Assembly (NCBI GenBank): GCA_044221555.1
Contig: JBGAOY010000030.1
Location: 1-50,493, forward strand
Length of the DNA stretch: 50,493 nt
Source: JAEUJM01 sp044221555
Lineage (GTDB): Bacteria; Actinomycetota; Acidimicrobiia; Acidimicrobiales; DATDAH01
Reading direction: 5' to 3'
The notes beneath the pieces are model-generated. The model had not been told where the DNA came from. It saw nothing but the letters and a program-made list of their open reading frames with translations, and made no database searches. The position numbers and the translations under genes were made by a program. Below are positions 9,018 through 18,007 of the stretch, piece by piece; position 1 is the first letter of the stretch; each line of letters begins with the position of its first letter.

Positions 9018-10058
9018 GTGGCGCTGGGGTATCGACAGGCCCAGGTCGACTGGGTGCGGATCTTGGTGCGGGCGGCGATGGCGCTTGACGATGCGCCCTT
9101 CGGCCTCGCGGTCGTCGACCCGGCCAGCGGCCGCATCTGCCACCACAACCTCGCGATGGCCGCGCTCCTCCAGCGCCCCGTGCCGCCCACGGTCGGGGAC
9201 CTCGACCGCCTCGGAGTGGTCGCGGCCGGCACACGCGAGGAGCTCGTCTCGGTCGCCCGCTCGCTCGACCGTGAGGACTCGTGCACGACGATCCGGGCCC
9301 GGATCGTTCGCCCGACCGGGCCTACCGTCGAGGCCGAGGTCTTCGTCAGCCACCTGCACGCAGTGCACGGGGAGGGGAGTGCCGTGGTGGTGGTCGCATC
9401 GGACCGCGACGACGCCTTCGACAACCGCAGCACCGACCTGGCGCCGGTGCCGGTCGGCACCTTCCACCTCGCCTACGACGAGGACCTGGTGGTCGTCGCC
9501 GCCGACCGGCATCTCGGGGAGGTGGGCGTCGACCCGGGGTCGCTCGTCGGCTCGCACCCCTTCGTCATGGGTCACCCGGTCGACGTGCTGCGAGTCGGCC
9601 CCCTGGCCCGTGCCCTGGCGGTGGGAGCCGTCACCGAGGCCGGATTCGTGACCCGCCTCGCCACGCCCGGGGGCCGGTGGATCAATGTCGCCTGCGACCT
9701 GCGGCGCTTGGCCGGGGCCGAGGGGCCCGTCGTCCTCGCGGCGATCACACCGCGCGATCGCCACCTCGAGTCGGTCCCACCGGGGCTCTTGACCGACCGC
9801 GAGCTCGAGGTCGCCCGGGCGCTGTTCAGTGGGCGCCGACCGGCCCAGATCGCCGCCGAGAACGGCGTCTCGCATCACACCGTCCGCAACCAGATGCGCT
9901 CGGTCCTCACCAAGCTCGGTGTGGGGGGGCAGGCCGAGCTTCTCACCCGCTACCTGCGGCCGCCGCGACCGGCATCGACGCGGATCCGCCAGGCGGTGTC
10001 GCCCCGCGACCGAATCGGCGGGGGGCCGCCGTCGACGCGCGACAGTCCGCCGAGCTGA
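9018..10058 (+). CDS. LuxR-type transcriptional regulator with PAS-like N-terminus (copy 1)
   Basis: A 346-residue regulator. The C-terminus has a LuxR/GerE helix-turn-helix (LTDRELEVARALFSG ... NGVSHHTVRNQMRSVLTKLGV, about residues 258-315). The N-terminal 240 residues show two PAS-like blocks, including GLAVVDPASGRICHHNLAM, a ligand-sensing type fold. A disordered Arg/Pro tail of about 30 residues follows the helix-turn-helix. The start is GTG at 9018, about eight bases after AGGGG. It lies three bases before a paralogue of the same build. The ligand and targets are unknown. Confidence 0.82.
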   Translation: MALGYRQAQVDWVRILVRAAMALDDAPFGLAVVDPASGRICHHNLAMAALLQRPVPPTVGDLDRLGVVAAGTREELVSVARSLDREDSCTTIRARIVRPTGPTVEAEVFVSHLHAVHGEGSAVVVVASDRDDAFDNRSTDLAPVPVGTFHLAYDEDLVVVAADRHLGEVGVDPGSLVGSHPFVMGHPVDVLRVGPLARALAVGAVTEAGFVTRLATPGGRWINVACDLRRLAGAEGPVVLAAITPRDRHLESVPPGLLTDRELEVARALFSGRRPAQIAAENGVSHHTVRNQMRSVLTKLGVGGQAELLTRYLRPPRPASTRIRQAVSPRDRIGGGPPSTRDSPPS

Positions 10059-10061
10059 TCC

Positions 10062-10991
10062 ATGGGACAGGAGCAGTGGCTGGGCATCATGGTGCGGGCG
10101 GCGGGACGCCTCGGGTCCGCGCCCTTCGGGATCGCCGTCGTCGACCCCGGCTCGGGGTCCATCGCCTACCACAACGCGGCCATGCAGCGACTGGTCGCCT
10201 CGCCGATCCCGGCGACGGTGCAGGCTGTCGACCGGCGCGGGTTGGTGCCGCCGGACGCCCGGGAGGAGCTGCGCTCGGCGGCGACGGCGGACGACGGTCA
10301 CGACTCGTGCGCCACCCTCGAGGTACCGGTGAACCGACCGGGTAGCCGGACGGTGACCGTGCACCTTCTGCACCTCCACGCCTTCCGGGGGGAGGGTCAC
10401 GTCGTGGCAGTGGTCGCCACGGACTTCGACAACACGTTCCACGTGGACGACCTCGAGCAGACCCCGGACCCTCCGCTCCCCCTCGGGTTCGCCTACGACC
10501 TCGACGGGGTGTGCATCGCAGCCGACGAGCGGCTGGTCGAGTACGGCCTCGACCCGGCAAACCAGATCGGCGGGCACTCGATGCTCATGAGCCACCCCGT
10601 CGACGTGCCGAGGATCAGCACCATCGTGCGGCCGGTCTACCTCGGGACGACGGCGTCGGCCACCTACGGGGTTCGGGCCGTCGGCCCCGCGGGGGCGTGG
10701 ACCAACCTCACGTGCGAGATCCACCGCCTCGAGGGGTCGCCGCCACTGGTGATCGCCGGCTTGACCCCGGGGGATCCCTTCCAGCCGTCCGTCGACGTCA
10801 GCCGGCTCACCCCGCGCGAGATCGCCGTCGTGGTCGCCCTCTTCGACGGCAAGCGGCCGGCCCAGATCGCGGCCGAGGGCCAGGTGGCGGTGGGCACGGT
10901 GCGCAACCAGGTGGCGTCGGTGCTGCGCAAGCTTGGGGTGTCGGGCCAGGCCGAGTTGCTCACCCGCTTCACCCGGCCCGCCGGGCGCTGA
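10062..10991 (+). CDS. LuxR-type transcriptional regulator with PAS-like N-terminus (copy 2)
   Basis: A 309-residue paralogue of the gene immediately upstream, sharing the PAS-like start (FGIAVVDPGSGSIAYHNAAM), the central PVDV segment and the LuxR helix-turn-helix (LTPREIAVVVALFDGKRPAQ ... VGTVRNQVASVLRKLGV). It lacks the proline-rich tail of copy 1. The 3-bp gap to the preceding stop indicates one transcript and probable translational coupling. The pair is best explained by tandem duplication and divergence; the two could form a heterodimer. Confidence 0.82.
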   Translation: MGQEQWLGIMVRAAGRLGSAPFGIAVVDPGSGSIAYHNAAMQRLVASPIPATVQAVDRRGLVPPDAREELRSAATADDGHDSCATLEVPVNRPGSRTVTVHLLHLHAFRGEGHVVAVVATDFDNTFHVDDLEQTPDPPLPLGFAYDLDGVCIAADERLVEYGLDPANQIGGHSMLMSHPVDVPRISTIVRPVYLGTTASATYGVRAVGPAGAWTNLTCEIHRLEGSPPLVIAGLTPGDPFQPSVDVSRLTPREIAVVVALFDGKRPAQIAAEGQVAVGTVRNQVASVLRKLGVSGQAELLTRFTRPAGR

Positions 10992-11101
10992 CCCTGTTCT
11001 GGGGGTGGATGTGCAATTTCGCGCTATGGACCCGGGTCCCGGCCCTCCTTACCGTCCGCTCTGGATGCCCTGTGTCGGACGGGGCAGAGGCGAGGCGAAC
11101 G

Positions 11102-14100
11102 ATGGTGGCGAAGCGGGCTGGTTCGAGAACTCGGGGCATCAGCGCACTGGCGGCGGCGGCGGCGCTGCTGGCCGCCATCGTGGCCGTTTCCGCAACGGCG
11201 ACGCCGGCGGCGGCGGCCACCCAACCGGCGGGCGCGCTCGCCGTTGCCACGGGGTTCCGACACAGCTGCGCACTCCTCGAGAACCACACCGTGAAGTGCT
11301 GGGGTGGCAACACCAGCGGTGAGTTGGGCCTCGGCAACACCGTCGCCCTCGGCGACGGACCCGGCGAGATGGGCGACAGCCTCCCGACCGTCGACCTCGG
11401 CACGGGGCGCACCGCTACCGCCCTCAGCGTCGGGGGCTACGACGGCAGTGTCTCGGACTTCACGTGCGCGCTGCTGGACGACGGGCACGTGAAGTGCTTC
11501 GGGTTCGGCCTCTACGGGCAGCTCGGGCAGGGCAGCACCGCCAGCCTGGGAGACGGACCGAGCGAGATGGGCGCCAACCTCCCTGCCATCGCGCTCGGCA
11601 CCGGACGGACGGCGACCGCGATCTCTGCGGGCTTCCTGCACGCGTGCGCGATCCTCGACAACGGCAGCCTGAAGTGCTGGGGCGATGCCAGCTCCGGTCA
11701 GCTGGGTCTGGGCAACACCACCAGGCGGGGGGACAGCACGGCTGCGGGCCATCAGATGGGCGACAGCCTCCCCGCGGTGAACCTCGGTGCCGGTCGTACC
11801 GCGGTCGCCGTCGCCGCCGGCGGCTACCACACCTGTGCCCTCCTCGACGACGGCACCGTCAAGTGCTGGGGCGCCAACTACAGCGGCGCGGTCGGCGTGG
11901 GTAGCACCAACTCGCAGTTCAGCAGCCCACAAGGGCCGCTGAACTTCGGTGCCGGTCGCACGGCGACGGCCATCGCGTCGGGTGCGACGCACTCGTGTGC
12001 CCTGCTCGACGACGGCACCGTCAAGTGCTGGGGAAGTGGGATCGTGCTCGGTCTCGGGACGAACACGAGCGTCACCGCTCCCGCCGGCCCCGTGAACCTG
12101 GGGGCCGGTCGTACCGCCGTTCGCCTCACCGGGGGCGGCGGAACCTACTGCGCGCTCCTGGATGACGCCACGGTTCGGTGCTGGGGTGACAACTCCGCCG
12201 GCCAGGGCGGCCAGGAGTCGGCGGACGTCTACATCGGCGACCGCTCGAGCGAGATGGGCCCCAACCTGGCGGCCATCGACCTCGGCACCGGCGCCTCGGC
12301 CGTGGCCCTGTCGCCTGGCGGGAGATCCGTCTGCGCGCTCCTTCAAGACCGACGCGTCAAGTGTTGGGGTGACAACGCATCCGGGCAGCTCGGCCAGGGA
12401 AACACCACTCGCCGGGGGGACAGCACCGCCGCGGGGCACCAGATGGGCGACGACCTGCCGGCCATCGACCTGGGGACGATCACGGTGGCGAACCCGTCGC
12501 TGTCGGCGACCCAGACCGCCGACGAGTCGTCGGCGAATGTGGGTGCCGACGTCCACCTGCACGTGACGGTGACGACCACGGGCGACGTGCCGTTGACGGG
12601 CATCACGGTGACCGACCCGAACGAGCCCGACTGCGAGCAGGCGGTGCCCGACCTCGGCGTGGGCGAGGACCACACGGTTGATTGCGTCCACACCGCGACG
12701 CTCGACGACCTGGCCGGCTACACGAACGCGGCCACGGTAGACAGCGACCAGACCGACCCGGTGGACTCGAACGAGGTCGAGGTCGCGGTGAGCGTGCCGG
12801 CCGCGTCCGGTGGGGCGCTGGCGGTCGGTGTCGGGATCAACCACGCCTGTGCGTTGCTGGACAGCTACGCGGTGAAGTGCTGGGGCGACAACGACTACGG
12901 CCAGCTCGGCCAGGGCGACACCGACGACCGCGGGGACGGGCCCGGGGAGATGGGTGACGAGTTGGCGCCGGTGGATGTGGGCAGCGGTCGCGTCGCCTCG
13001 ATGGTGACCCTGGGGAGCCTGACCTCGTGCGTCCGTCTGGACGACCACACGGCCAAGTGCTGGGGGAACAACGCCGGGGCACAGCTCGGGCAGGCCCACG
13101 TCGACACGCTCGGCGACGAGCCGGGGGAGATGGGCGACAGCCTCCCCGCGATCTCCCTGGGCACAGGACGCATCGCGACCTCGGTCGTCGCCGGGACGGG
13201 TCACGCCTGCGCGCTCCTCGATGACGGCACCGTCAAGTGCTGGGGTGCCAACACCTCCGGCCAGCTCGGCCTGGGAAACACCACCGCACGCATCCAGATG
13301 GGCAACAGCCTGACCGCCGTCGACCTGGGGGCGGGGCGGACCGCCACGGCAATCGCCGCGAAGGGCAACAACACCTGCGCGTTGCTGGACGACGGCACGG
13401 TCAAGTGCTGGGGCAACAACAGCAACGGGCAGCTCGGCCAGGGCAGCAGGGCGAACCTCGGCGATGGGCCGGGGGAGATGGGCGACAACCTCCCGCCGAT
13501 CGCGCTGGGCACCGGCCGCACCGCCACCGCCATAGCCGCCGGAAGCAGCTTCATGTGCGGCCTGCTCGACGACCACAGCGTGAAGTGCTGGGGCTGGAAC
13601 GCCTACGGAATGCTGGGTCAGGGGAGCACCGCCACCCTCGGCGACGGGCCCGGCGAGATGGGCGACGACCTGCCGGCCGTCAACGTGGGCACGGGTCGCA
13701 CCGCCATCGGCATCAGTGCCGGCAGCCAGCACGCCTGCGCGCTGCTCGACGACCACAGCGTGAAGTGCTGGGGCTTCAACGCGGACGGCGGCCTGGGACT
13801 CGGTCACACGAACCACATCGGCGACGGGCCCGGGGAGATGGGCGACAACCTGCCCCCCGTCGACCTGGGGACGAGCCGCACCGCCACCGCCGTCAGCGCC
13901 GGTGGCATCGAGACGTGTGCCGTGTTGGACGACGCCAGCGTGAAGTGCTGGGGCAGCAACTTCGACGGCCAGTTGGGTCAGGGCTCCACCGACAGCATCG
14001 GCGACCAGCCCGGCGAGATGGGCGATGCCCTGCCGCCGGTCCTCCTCGTCGGTGGGCCCCCGCCGGTGCCCGGTCTCGACGTCGTGGTCTCCGCCGACGA

Positions 14101-15559
14101 GTCGTCGGTGGCGGTGGGTGAGGCCATCCACCTGCACGTGGCGGTCACGAACACGGGGGGCACCCCGCTCACCGGTCTCGCGCTCACCGATGCGGACGAG
14201 CCCGGCTGCGAGCAATCCGTCCCCGACCTGGCCGTGGGCCAGGACCACACGGTGGACTGCGTCCATACGGCCACGTTGGACGACCTGGGCGGCTTCGCCA
14301 ACACCGCCACTGTCGACTCCGACCAGACCGACCCGCTGGCGTCGAACGAGGTGGCCGTGGCGGTCGTGATCCCGGCAGGGTTCGGGTTGGTGTCGGGCAC
14401 GGTGTCCGAGACGGGCTCGGGTGGCCCGGTGCCGGGAGCCATGGTGGCGGCGCTGCATACGTCGGACTTCGCGATGGCGACGTCGGCCGGCGCCGACCGC
14501 GGCGGCCGGTACACGATGCTGGCGCCGGTGGGTGACTACTACGTGTACCTGCTGGACCCGGCGGTGATGCACACGTCGGGCTTCTACGGCGCTCCCGATG
14601 TGGTGAGCGTCGCGGAGGGTGAGACCACCGCCGTCGATCCCGCGATGGCGCCCACGACGGGAGCGGTCACCGGCACCGTGACCGAGACCGGCACCGGCGA
14701 CCCGATCGAGGGCGCACTGGCGGTCACCTTGGAGGAGGCCACCATGATCGCCGGGGTCGGGTCGGTCAGCGACGCCGACGGTGGCTACACCATCACCGGG
14801 GTGCCGGGCGGGAGCCACGCGGCGGTGTTCGTGGACCTCACCGGGGGCCACCGGCCCGAGTTCTACAACGATCACCCGGATCTCGGCGGGCTCGACGTCA
14901 TATCGGTGACGGGCGGGCAGACGACCGCCGACGTCGACGCCGCGCTCGACCCGAGCACCGTGCCGGCGGGGGGTGCCAACCTGGCCGGCGAGGTGACCGA
15001 GGACGGCACCGGCGAGCCACTCGAATCGGTCGCGGTGATCGCGCTGCACGCCGCCACCTACCAGATCGCGGCGGGCGACCTGACCGACGCCTCGGGGCAC
15101 TACGACATCGACGTCGACCCCGGTGACTACAAGCTCGAGTTCTACGACACGACGGGGGGCCATCGCATGGAGTGGCACGACGACCTGCCCGCCACCGCCA
15201 TCGCCTCGGCCGCCACCGTGACCGCCCCCGCGAACATCGACGCCAGCTTGGCCCCCGTGACGGGAGCCGCCTCGGGCACGCTCATCGAGACCGGCTCGGG
15301 GAACCCGCTCCCAGGGATCTGGGTCATCGCCATCGGGCCCCGTGGCATCGACGCCGCCACCACCGCTGGCGCCGACGGCACGTGGACCCTGCCGACGGTC
15401 CCAGCCGGCCCCCACCGGCTCCATTTCGTCGACACGACCGGCGCGCACCAGGCGGAGTACTGGGACGACCAGGTGGCCTACACGGGGTCGGCTGAGGTCA
15501 CCATCGACGGCGGCCAGACTGCGGCCGGGCTCGATGCCGCCCTCGACCGCACCCCCTGA
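11102..15559 (+). CDS. Large secreted protein: two seven-bladed RCC1-like propellers, Ig-like domains and four prealbumin-like repeats
   Basis: A 1485-residue exported protein. Residues 1-39 form a signal peptide ending in TPAAAA. Residues about 43-460 hold seven RCC1-type blades, each marked by the pattern CALLDDGTVKCWG with two cysteines ten residues apart. Residues about 462-565 form a DUF11/DUF7507-like Ig-type domain (GVGEDHTVDCVHTATLDDL). Residues 570-982 repeat the seven-blade block and 988-1092 repeat the Ig-like domain, so the first half was duplicated as a unit. Residues 1094-1483 contain four carboxypeptidase-regulatory-like repeats (SGTVSETGSGGPVPGA type). No LPXTG or C-terminal membrane anchor is seen. 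ATG at 11102 is chosen for the signal peptide; its ribosome binding site is weak. An extracellular binding or adhesion role is inferred. Confidence 0.9.
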   Translation: MVAKRAGSRTRGISALAAAAALLAAIVAVSATATPAAAATQPAGALAVATGFRHSCALLENHTVKCWGGNTSGELGLGNTVALGDGPGEMGDSLPTVDLGTGRTATALSVGGYDGSVSDFTCALLDDGHVKCFGFGLYGQLGQGSTASLGDGPSEMGANLPAIALGTGRTATAISAGFLHACAILDNGSLKCWGDASSGQLGLGNTTRRGDSTAAGHQMGDSLPAVNLGAGRTAVAVAAGGYHTCALLDDGTVKCWGANYSGAVGVGSTNSQFSSPQGPLNFGAGRTATAIASGATHSCALLDDGTVKCWGSGIVLGLGTNTSVTAPAGPVNLGAGRTAVRLTGGGGTYCALLDDATVRCWGDNSAGQGGQESADVYIGDRSSEMGPNLAAIDLGTGASAVALSPGGRSVCALLQDRRVKCWGDNASGQLGQGNTTRRGDSTAAGHQMGDDLPAIDLGTITVANPSLSATQTADESSANVGADVHLHVTVTTTGDVPLTGITVTDPNEPDCEQAVPDLGVGEDHTVDCVHTATLDDLAGYTNAATVDSDQTDPVDSNEVEVAVSVPAASGGALAVGVGINHACALLDSYAVKCWGDNDYGQLGQGDTDDRGDGPGEMGDELAPVDVGSGRVASMVTLGSLTSCVRLDDHTAKCWGNNAGAQLGQAHVDTLGDEPGEMGDSLPAISLGTGRIATSVVAGTGHACALLDDGTVKCWGANTSGQLGLGNTTARIQMGNSLTAVDLGAGRTATAIAAKGNNTCALLDDGTVKCWGNNSNGQLGQGSRANLGDGPGEMGDNLPPIALGTGRTATAIAAGSSFMCGLLDDHSVKCWGWNAYGMLGQGSTATLGDGPGEMGDDLPAVNVGTGRTAIGISAGSQHACALLDDHSVKCWGFNADGGLGLGHTNHIGDGPGEMGDNLPPVDLGTSRTATAVSAGGIETCAVLDDASVKCWGSNFDGQLGQGSTDSIGDQPGEMGDALPPVLLVGGPPPVPGLDVVVSADESSVAVGEAIHLHVAVTNTGGTPLTGLALTDADEPGCEQSVPDLAVGQDHTVDCVHTATLDDLGGFANTATVDSDQTDPLASNEVAVAVVIPAGFGLVSGTVSETGSGGPVPGAMVAALHTSDFAMATSAGADRGGRYTMLAPVGDYYVYLLDPAVMHTSGFYGAPDVVSVAEGETTAVDPAMAPTTGAVTGTVTETGTGDPIEGALAVTLEEATMIAGVGSVSDADGGYTITGVPGGSHAAVFVDLTGGHRPEFYNDHPDLGGLDVISVTGGQTTADVDAALDPSTVPAGGANLAGEVTEDGTGEPLESVAVIALHAATYQIAAGDLTDASGHYDIDVDPGDYKLEFYDTTGGHRMEWHDDLPATAIASAATVTAPANIDASLAPVTGAASGTLIETGSGNPLPGIWVIAIGPRGIDAATTAGADGTWTLPTVPAGPHRLHFVDTTGAHQAEYWDDQVAYTGSAEVTIDGGQTAAGLDAALDRTP

Positions 15560-15932
15560 GGGCGGCGACTCACCACGGTTGGTGCCGGTGCGCCTGGCAA
15601 CCCCTCACCGCGAGGCCCGGATGTCCTTGTGCATGCCCCACATGAACGCCAGCATGACGATTGGCAACGCTCCTCCCATGCGCAGCGCCGTGTAGAGGCG
15701 CTCCTCGCTCCAACGGGCGTCGCACACTGCGCCAAGCACCCCGTCTCGTCCGCACTGGGCGGCCTGCCTCCACCCGGGGACGCCCGCGTCCGGATGACAA
15801 CAGCGCCGAGACCGTCGTCGGTCGGTGCTCGGGCGGATCGGTTCGGAGCGCCGCTGGAGGGGTAGAGACGCCGAGGGGACCTTCCCGACGGTCCTGCCGA
15901 GTGACCCCCGAGCACCCCAGCGACTGGATCCC
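15560..15932. other. Intergenic region with a possible membrane-protein remnant
   Basis: No complete gene is visible. On the minus strand, ending at 15605, a short stretch reads LYTALRMGGALPIVMLAFMW followed by GMHKDIRASR. This looks like the last helix of a small four-helix membrane protein; the sequence upstream in that frame does not look coding. I treat it as a possible gene remnant only. Confidence 0.3.
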
Positions 15933-17189
15933 ATGACGACGGAGAAGATGGGTTGGAACGCGACCTTCTCGATGGCGGTCGGCGGCATGATCGGCGGCGG
16001 GATCTTCTCGGTCCTCGGTGTCGTTGTCGGCATCGCGGGCGCTTGGGCCTGGCTCAGCTTCGTAATCGGAGGACTGATCGCACTCCTGACGGCCACGAGC
16101 TATGTACGTCTCGCCGCGGAATTCGGCGAGGGCGGTGGTGCTTTCACCTTCCTGCGCGAGGTCGGTCACGAGAGCGCGGCGGGCAGCCTGTCCTGGGTGC
16201 TCCTCGGCGGCTATGTGGTCACCACCGCGGTCTACGCGTTCACCTTCGGGCACTATCTCGCCGACGTTGCCGGTGGAGGCGCCCTGGTGGCCCGGGCGCT
16301 GGCCGTGGCCATCATGGCGGCGCTGGTGGCGGTCAACGTACGAGGCGTTGGTGAATCGGCGAAGTTCGAGGTCTTTGCGGTCTGGGCCAAGCTGCTCGTA
16401 CTCGGGCTCCTGGCTGCAGCTGGCATCGCCCGGTGGGCGCCCGAGCAACTCGGCGACGGCGTGCCGACGGGGTCGTTCGGGAGCGCCGTGGTCGGCGCCG
16501 CCGCCATCTTCATGGCCTACGAAGGGTTCCAGCTCCTCACCTACGACTACGACGACATCGACGATCCGGAACGGACGCTGCGCTGGGCCGTCCTGCCGGC
16601 CGTGGTCGTGGTGACTCTGGTCTACGTGACCGTGACCCTTGGTTCCGCCATGTTGGTAGGGGCCGGGACACTCGTGGAACAACGAGAGGTTGCGCTCGCT
16701 GCGGCCGGCGAGAAGCTCGCGGGGCTACCCGGGAAGGTGGTCGTCTCGCTGGCCGCGGCCCTGTCTGCAGGATCGGCCATCAACGCCACGCTCTTCGCCA
16801 CCGGCCGTTTGGCCAGGCGAGTCGCCGCCGACGGCGAGTTGCCGCACTCCCTCGCTGAAACCAACGAGCGAGGCGTTCCTCGAAGGGCGATCCTCGTCCT
16901 CGGAGCCGCCGGCACCGTGCTCGCCGCAATCGGAGAGCTCGGTTCGCTCGTCGAAGCAGCCAGCCTCACCTTCCTGCTCACCTTCGCCGGCGTGAACGTC
17001 CTCGCGGCGATGCGCCTGCCTCAGCTCCGATCGCTCGCCGTGCTCGGCGCCGCCGGCGCCGGCGGTGCCGCGATCCTGGCCACGTGGCGGCTCGCCACCA
17101 CACAGCCGTTGGTGCTCGCTCTGCTCGGCCTGCTGGTCGGGGCCGCGATGGTGGTCCGCCCCTTGGTCGTGCAGAAGACCGGCGAGTAG
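15933..17189 (+). CDS. APC-superfamily amino acid/polyamine permease
   Basis: An integral membrane transporter of 418 residues with about twelve hydrophobic segments. The first helix carries the APC signature GGMIGGGIFSVLG, followed by an acidic-residue loop (EFGEGGGAFTFLRE) typical of the family. The YEGFQLLTYDYDDIDDPERT segment in the middle is also characteristic. The substrate is probably an amino acid or amine, but sequence alone does not say. ATG at 15933 is used; the ribosome binding site is weak, and ATG at 15948 behind GGAG is an alternative. It stands alone, upstream of the stranded att repeat. Confidence 0.88.
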   Translation: MTTEKMGWNATFSMAVGGMIGGGIFSVLGVVVGIAGAWAWLSFVIGGLIALLTATSYVRLAAEFGEGGGAFTFLREVGHESAAGSLSWVLLGGYVVTTAVYAFTFGHYLADVAGGGALVARALAVAIMAALVAVNVRGVGESAKFEVFAVWAKLLVLGLLAAAGIARWAPEQLGDGVPTGSFGSAVVGAAAIFMAYEGFQLLTYDYDDIDDPERTLRWAVLPAVVVVTLVYVTVTLGSAMLVGAGTLVEQREVALAAAGEKLAGLPGKVVVSLAAALSAGSAINATLFATGRLARRVAADGELPHSLAETNERGVPRRAILVLGAAGTVLAAIGELGSLVEAASLTFLLTFAGVNVLAAMRLPQLRSLAVLGAAGAGGAAILATWRLATTQPLVLALLGLLVGAAMVVRPLVVQKTGE

Positions 17190-17679
17190 GCCGCGCTCGC
17201 GGCGGACCGACCAAGACATGGCGTTCCTGACGGGGAACGTCGGCTGTGTGGATCGGCTCGCTGATCCACCGGGTAGGGAGCTCTGGAGGGGGGGATCGTG
17301 GCTGAACCGAGCGGTGAAGAGGCCGAGCCGAGGCGGAGACCTGAGGGACTGGTCGGCCGTTTCGTCCAGGGGGCGGGTCCTGGTTCGCGCCGTCGTGTTC
17401 GCGCCGGTCGGCGCGTCCGTGTCGATCGCGTTGTGGAGCAGGACCACGGCCTCGGTGGACCCGTTCGACTGCGCTGCAGTCGCTCGGCCGTCCTTGTCTG
17501 GTCAGAGGCGTTCTCACTTGTCGTGCGGACGCCGTCGGAGCGCCCCGCTACAGGGGGTTGTTGGCAGCACGTGGTACCGCGCAAGCTATGCGAGCGAGGC
17601 CGCGTTCAGGCTGCGGGAGGCTGAGAAACTGTGGGAGCCGTCCGCAGGTGACGGCAAACCCGCGACGGCCCGAAAACTG
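17190..17679. other. Region with no confident gene, left of the integrated element
   Basis: About 490 bases between the permease and the att repeat. One short frame (17298-17624, GTG start behind GGAGGGGGGG) is annotated separately with low confidence. I recognise nothing else. It may be the decayed neighbourhood downstream of the ancestral tRNA-Gly. Confidence 0.4.
17298..17624 (+). CDS. Uncertain short ORF with a strong ribosome binding site
   Basis: A 108-codon frame starting with GTG four bases after the purine run GGAGGGGGGG. The product begins VAEPSGEEAEPRRRPEG, is very arginine-rich, and shows no domain or hydrophobic segment. Arg-rich composition is also what an untranslated GC-rich frame gives, so only the ribosome binding site supports it. 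Confidence 0.22.
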   Translation: MAEPSGEEAEPRRRPEGLVGRFVQGAGPGSRRRVRAGRRVRVDRVVEQDHGLGGPVRLRCSRSAVLVWSEAFSLVVRTPSERPATGGCWQHVVPRKLCERGRVQAAGG

Positions 17680-17710
17680 CGTCTGACCAGAGACACACCC
17701 CGGTCAGACG
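17680..17710 (-). terminator. Ancestral terminator of tRNA-Gly(CCC), stranded by the insertion
   Basis: A perfect 9-bp inverted repeat (17680-17688 with 17702-17710, 13-base loop) begins one base beyond the CCA end of the displaced tRNA 3' half. Read on the minus strand, the stem is followed by CAGTTTTC, like an intrinsic terminator. It is now over 5 kb from the functional tRNA gene. Confidence 0.6.
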
Positions 17711-17711
17711 T

Positions 17712-17759
17712 TGGAGCGGGTGACGGGAATCGAACCCGCGTTCTCAGCTTGGGAAGCTG
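17712..17759 (-). repeat. Attachment-site repeat: displaced 3' part of tRNA-Gly(CCC)
   Basis: 48 bases identical to 22829-22876, covering the encoded CCA, acceptor 3' strand, T arm, variable loop and the anticodon arm of tRNA-Gly. Identity ends just past the anticodon stem. The D arm and 5' acceptor strand are absent, so this is not a gene but the far att site of the element. Confidence 0.92.
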
Positions 17760-17929
17760 CAAGCTATGAACGCTTGCGGTCGTGAGCGGCCGCAACAGAA
17801 CGGATCGCGTGTCAGGTGAACGCGTGCGAACGGGTCCGAATAGGTGCGGTCGCGCGAAAACCGCGCGATGGGCACTGCGGCGATGGCGTTCCAGATGTGC
17901 AACAGAGGGCTTCGCGGCTGACGTGAATT

Positions 17930-17999
17930 CTCGCAGGGGTTGGCCCATTTTGGTTGGTCCCGAACTAGCTCACCGGTCCGATGGCGCAGCTCCGACAGC
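17930..17999 (+). repeat. Diverged copy of the 5' end of the rep gene
   Basis: About 70 bases align without gaps, at roughly 75 percent identity, to 18716-18785, the start of the Rep-like gene. Translated, both read GWPxLxxPELxHxS. The rest of a second rep gene is not present, so this is either a remnant of a duplicated or replaced rep, or a shared site at the DNA level. Confidence 0.5.
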
Positions 18000-18007
18000 A
18001 ACCGGCG

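Noticed and set aside
11230..14046. Regular repeats considered as a CRISPR-like or satellite array
   Set aside because: Repeats are about 170-190 bp, in frame, diverged at third positions and encode RCC1 blades. No CRISPR array with short constant repeats and unique spacers was seen anywhere in the window.
11024..15448. A 1474-codon minus-strand frame
   Set aside because: Antisense of the RCC1-repeat gene. The apparent repeats mirror the blade repeats on the coding strand.
15605..16096. Minus-strand 163-codon frame ending in a hydrophobic segment
   Set aside because: Most of it is antisense to the APC permease or Arg-rich; only the last 30 residues look protein-like, so it is noted as a possible remnant, not a gene.
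17712..17759. A second tRNA-Gly gene
   Set aside because: Only the 3' 48 bases are present; the D arm and 5' acceptor strand are missing, so it is an att copy.
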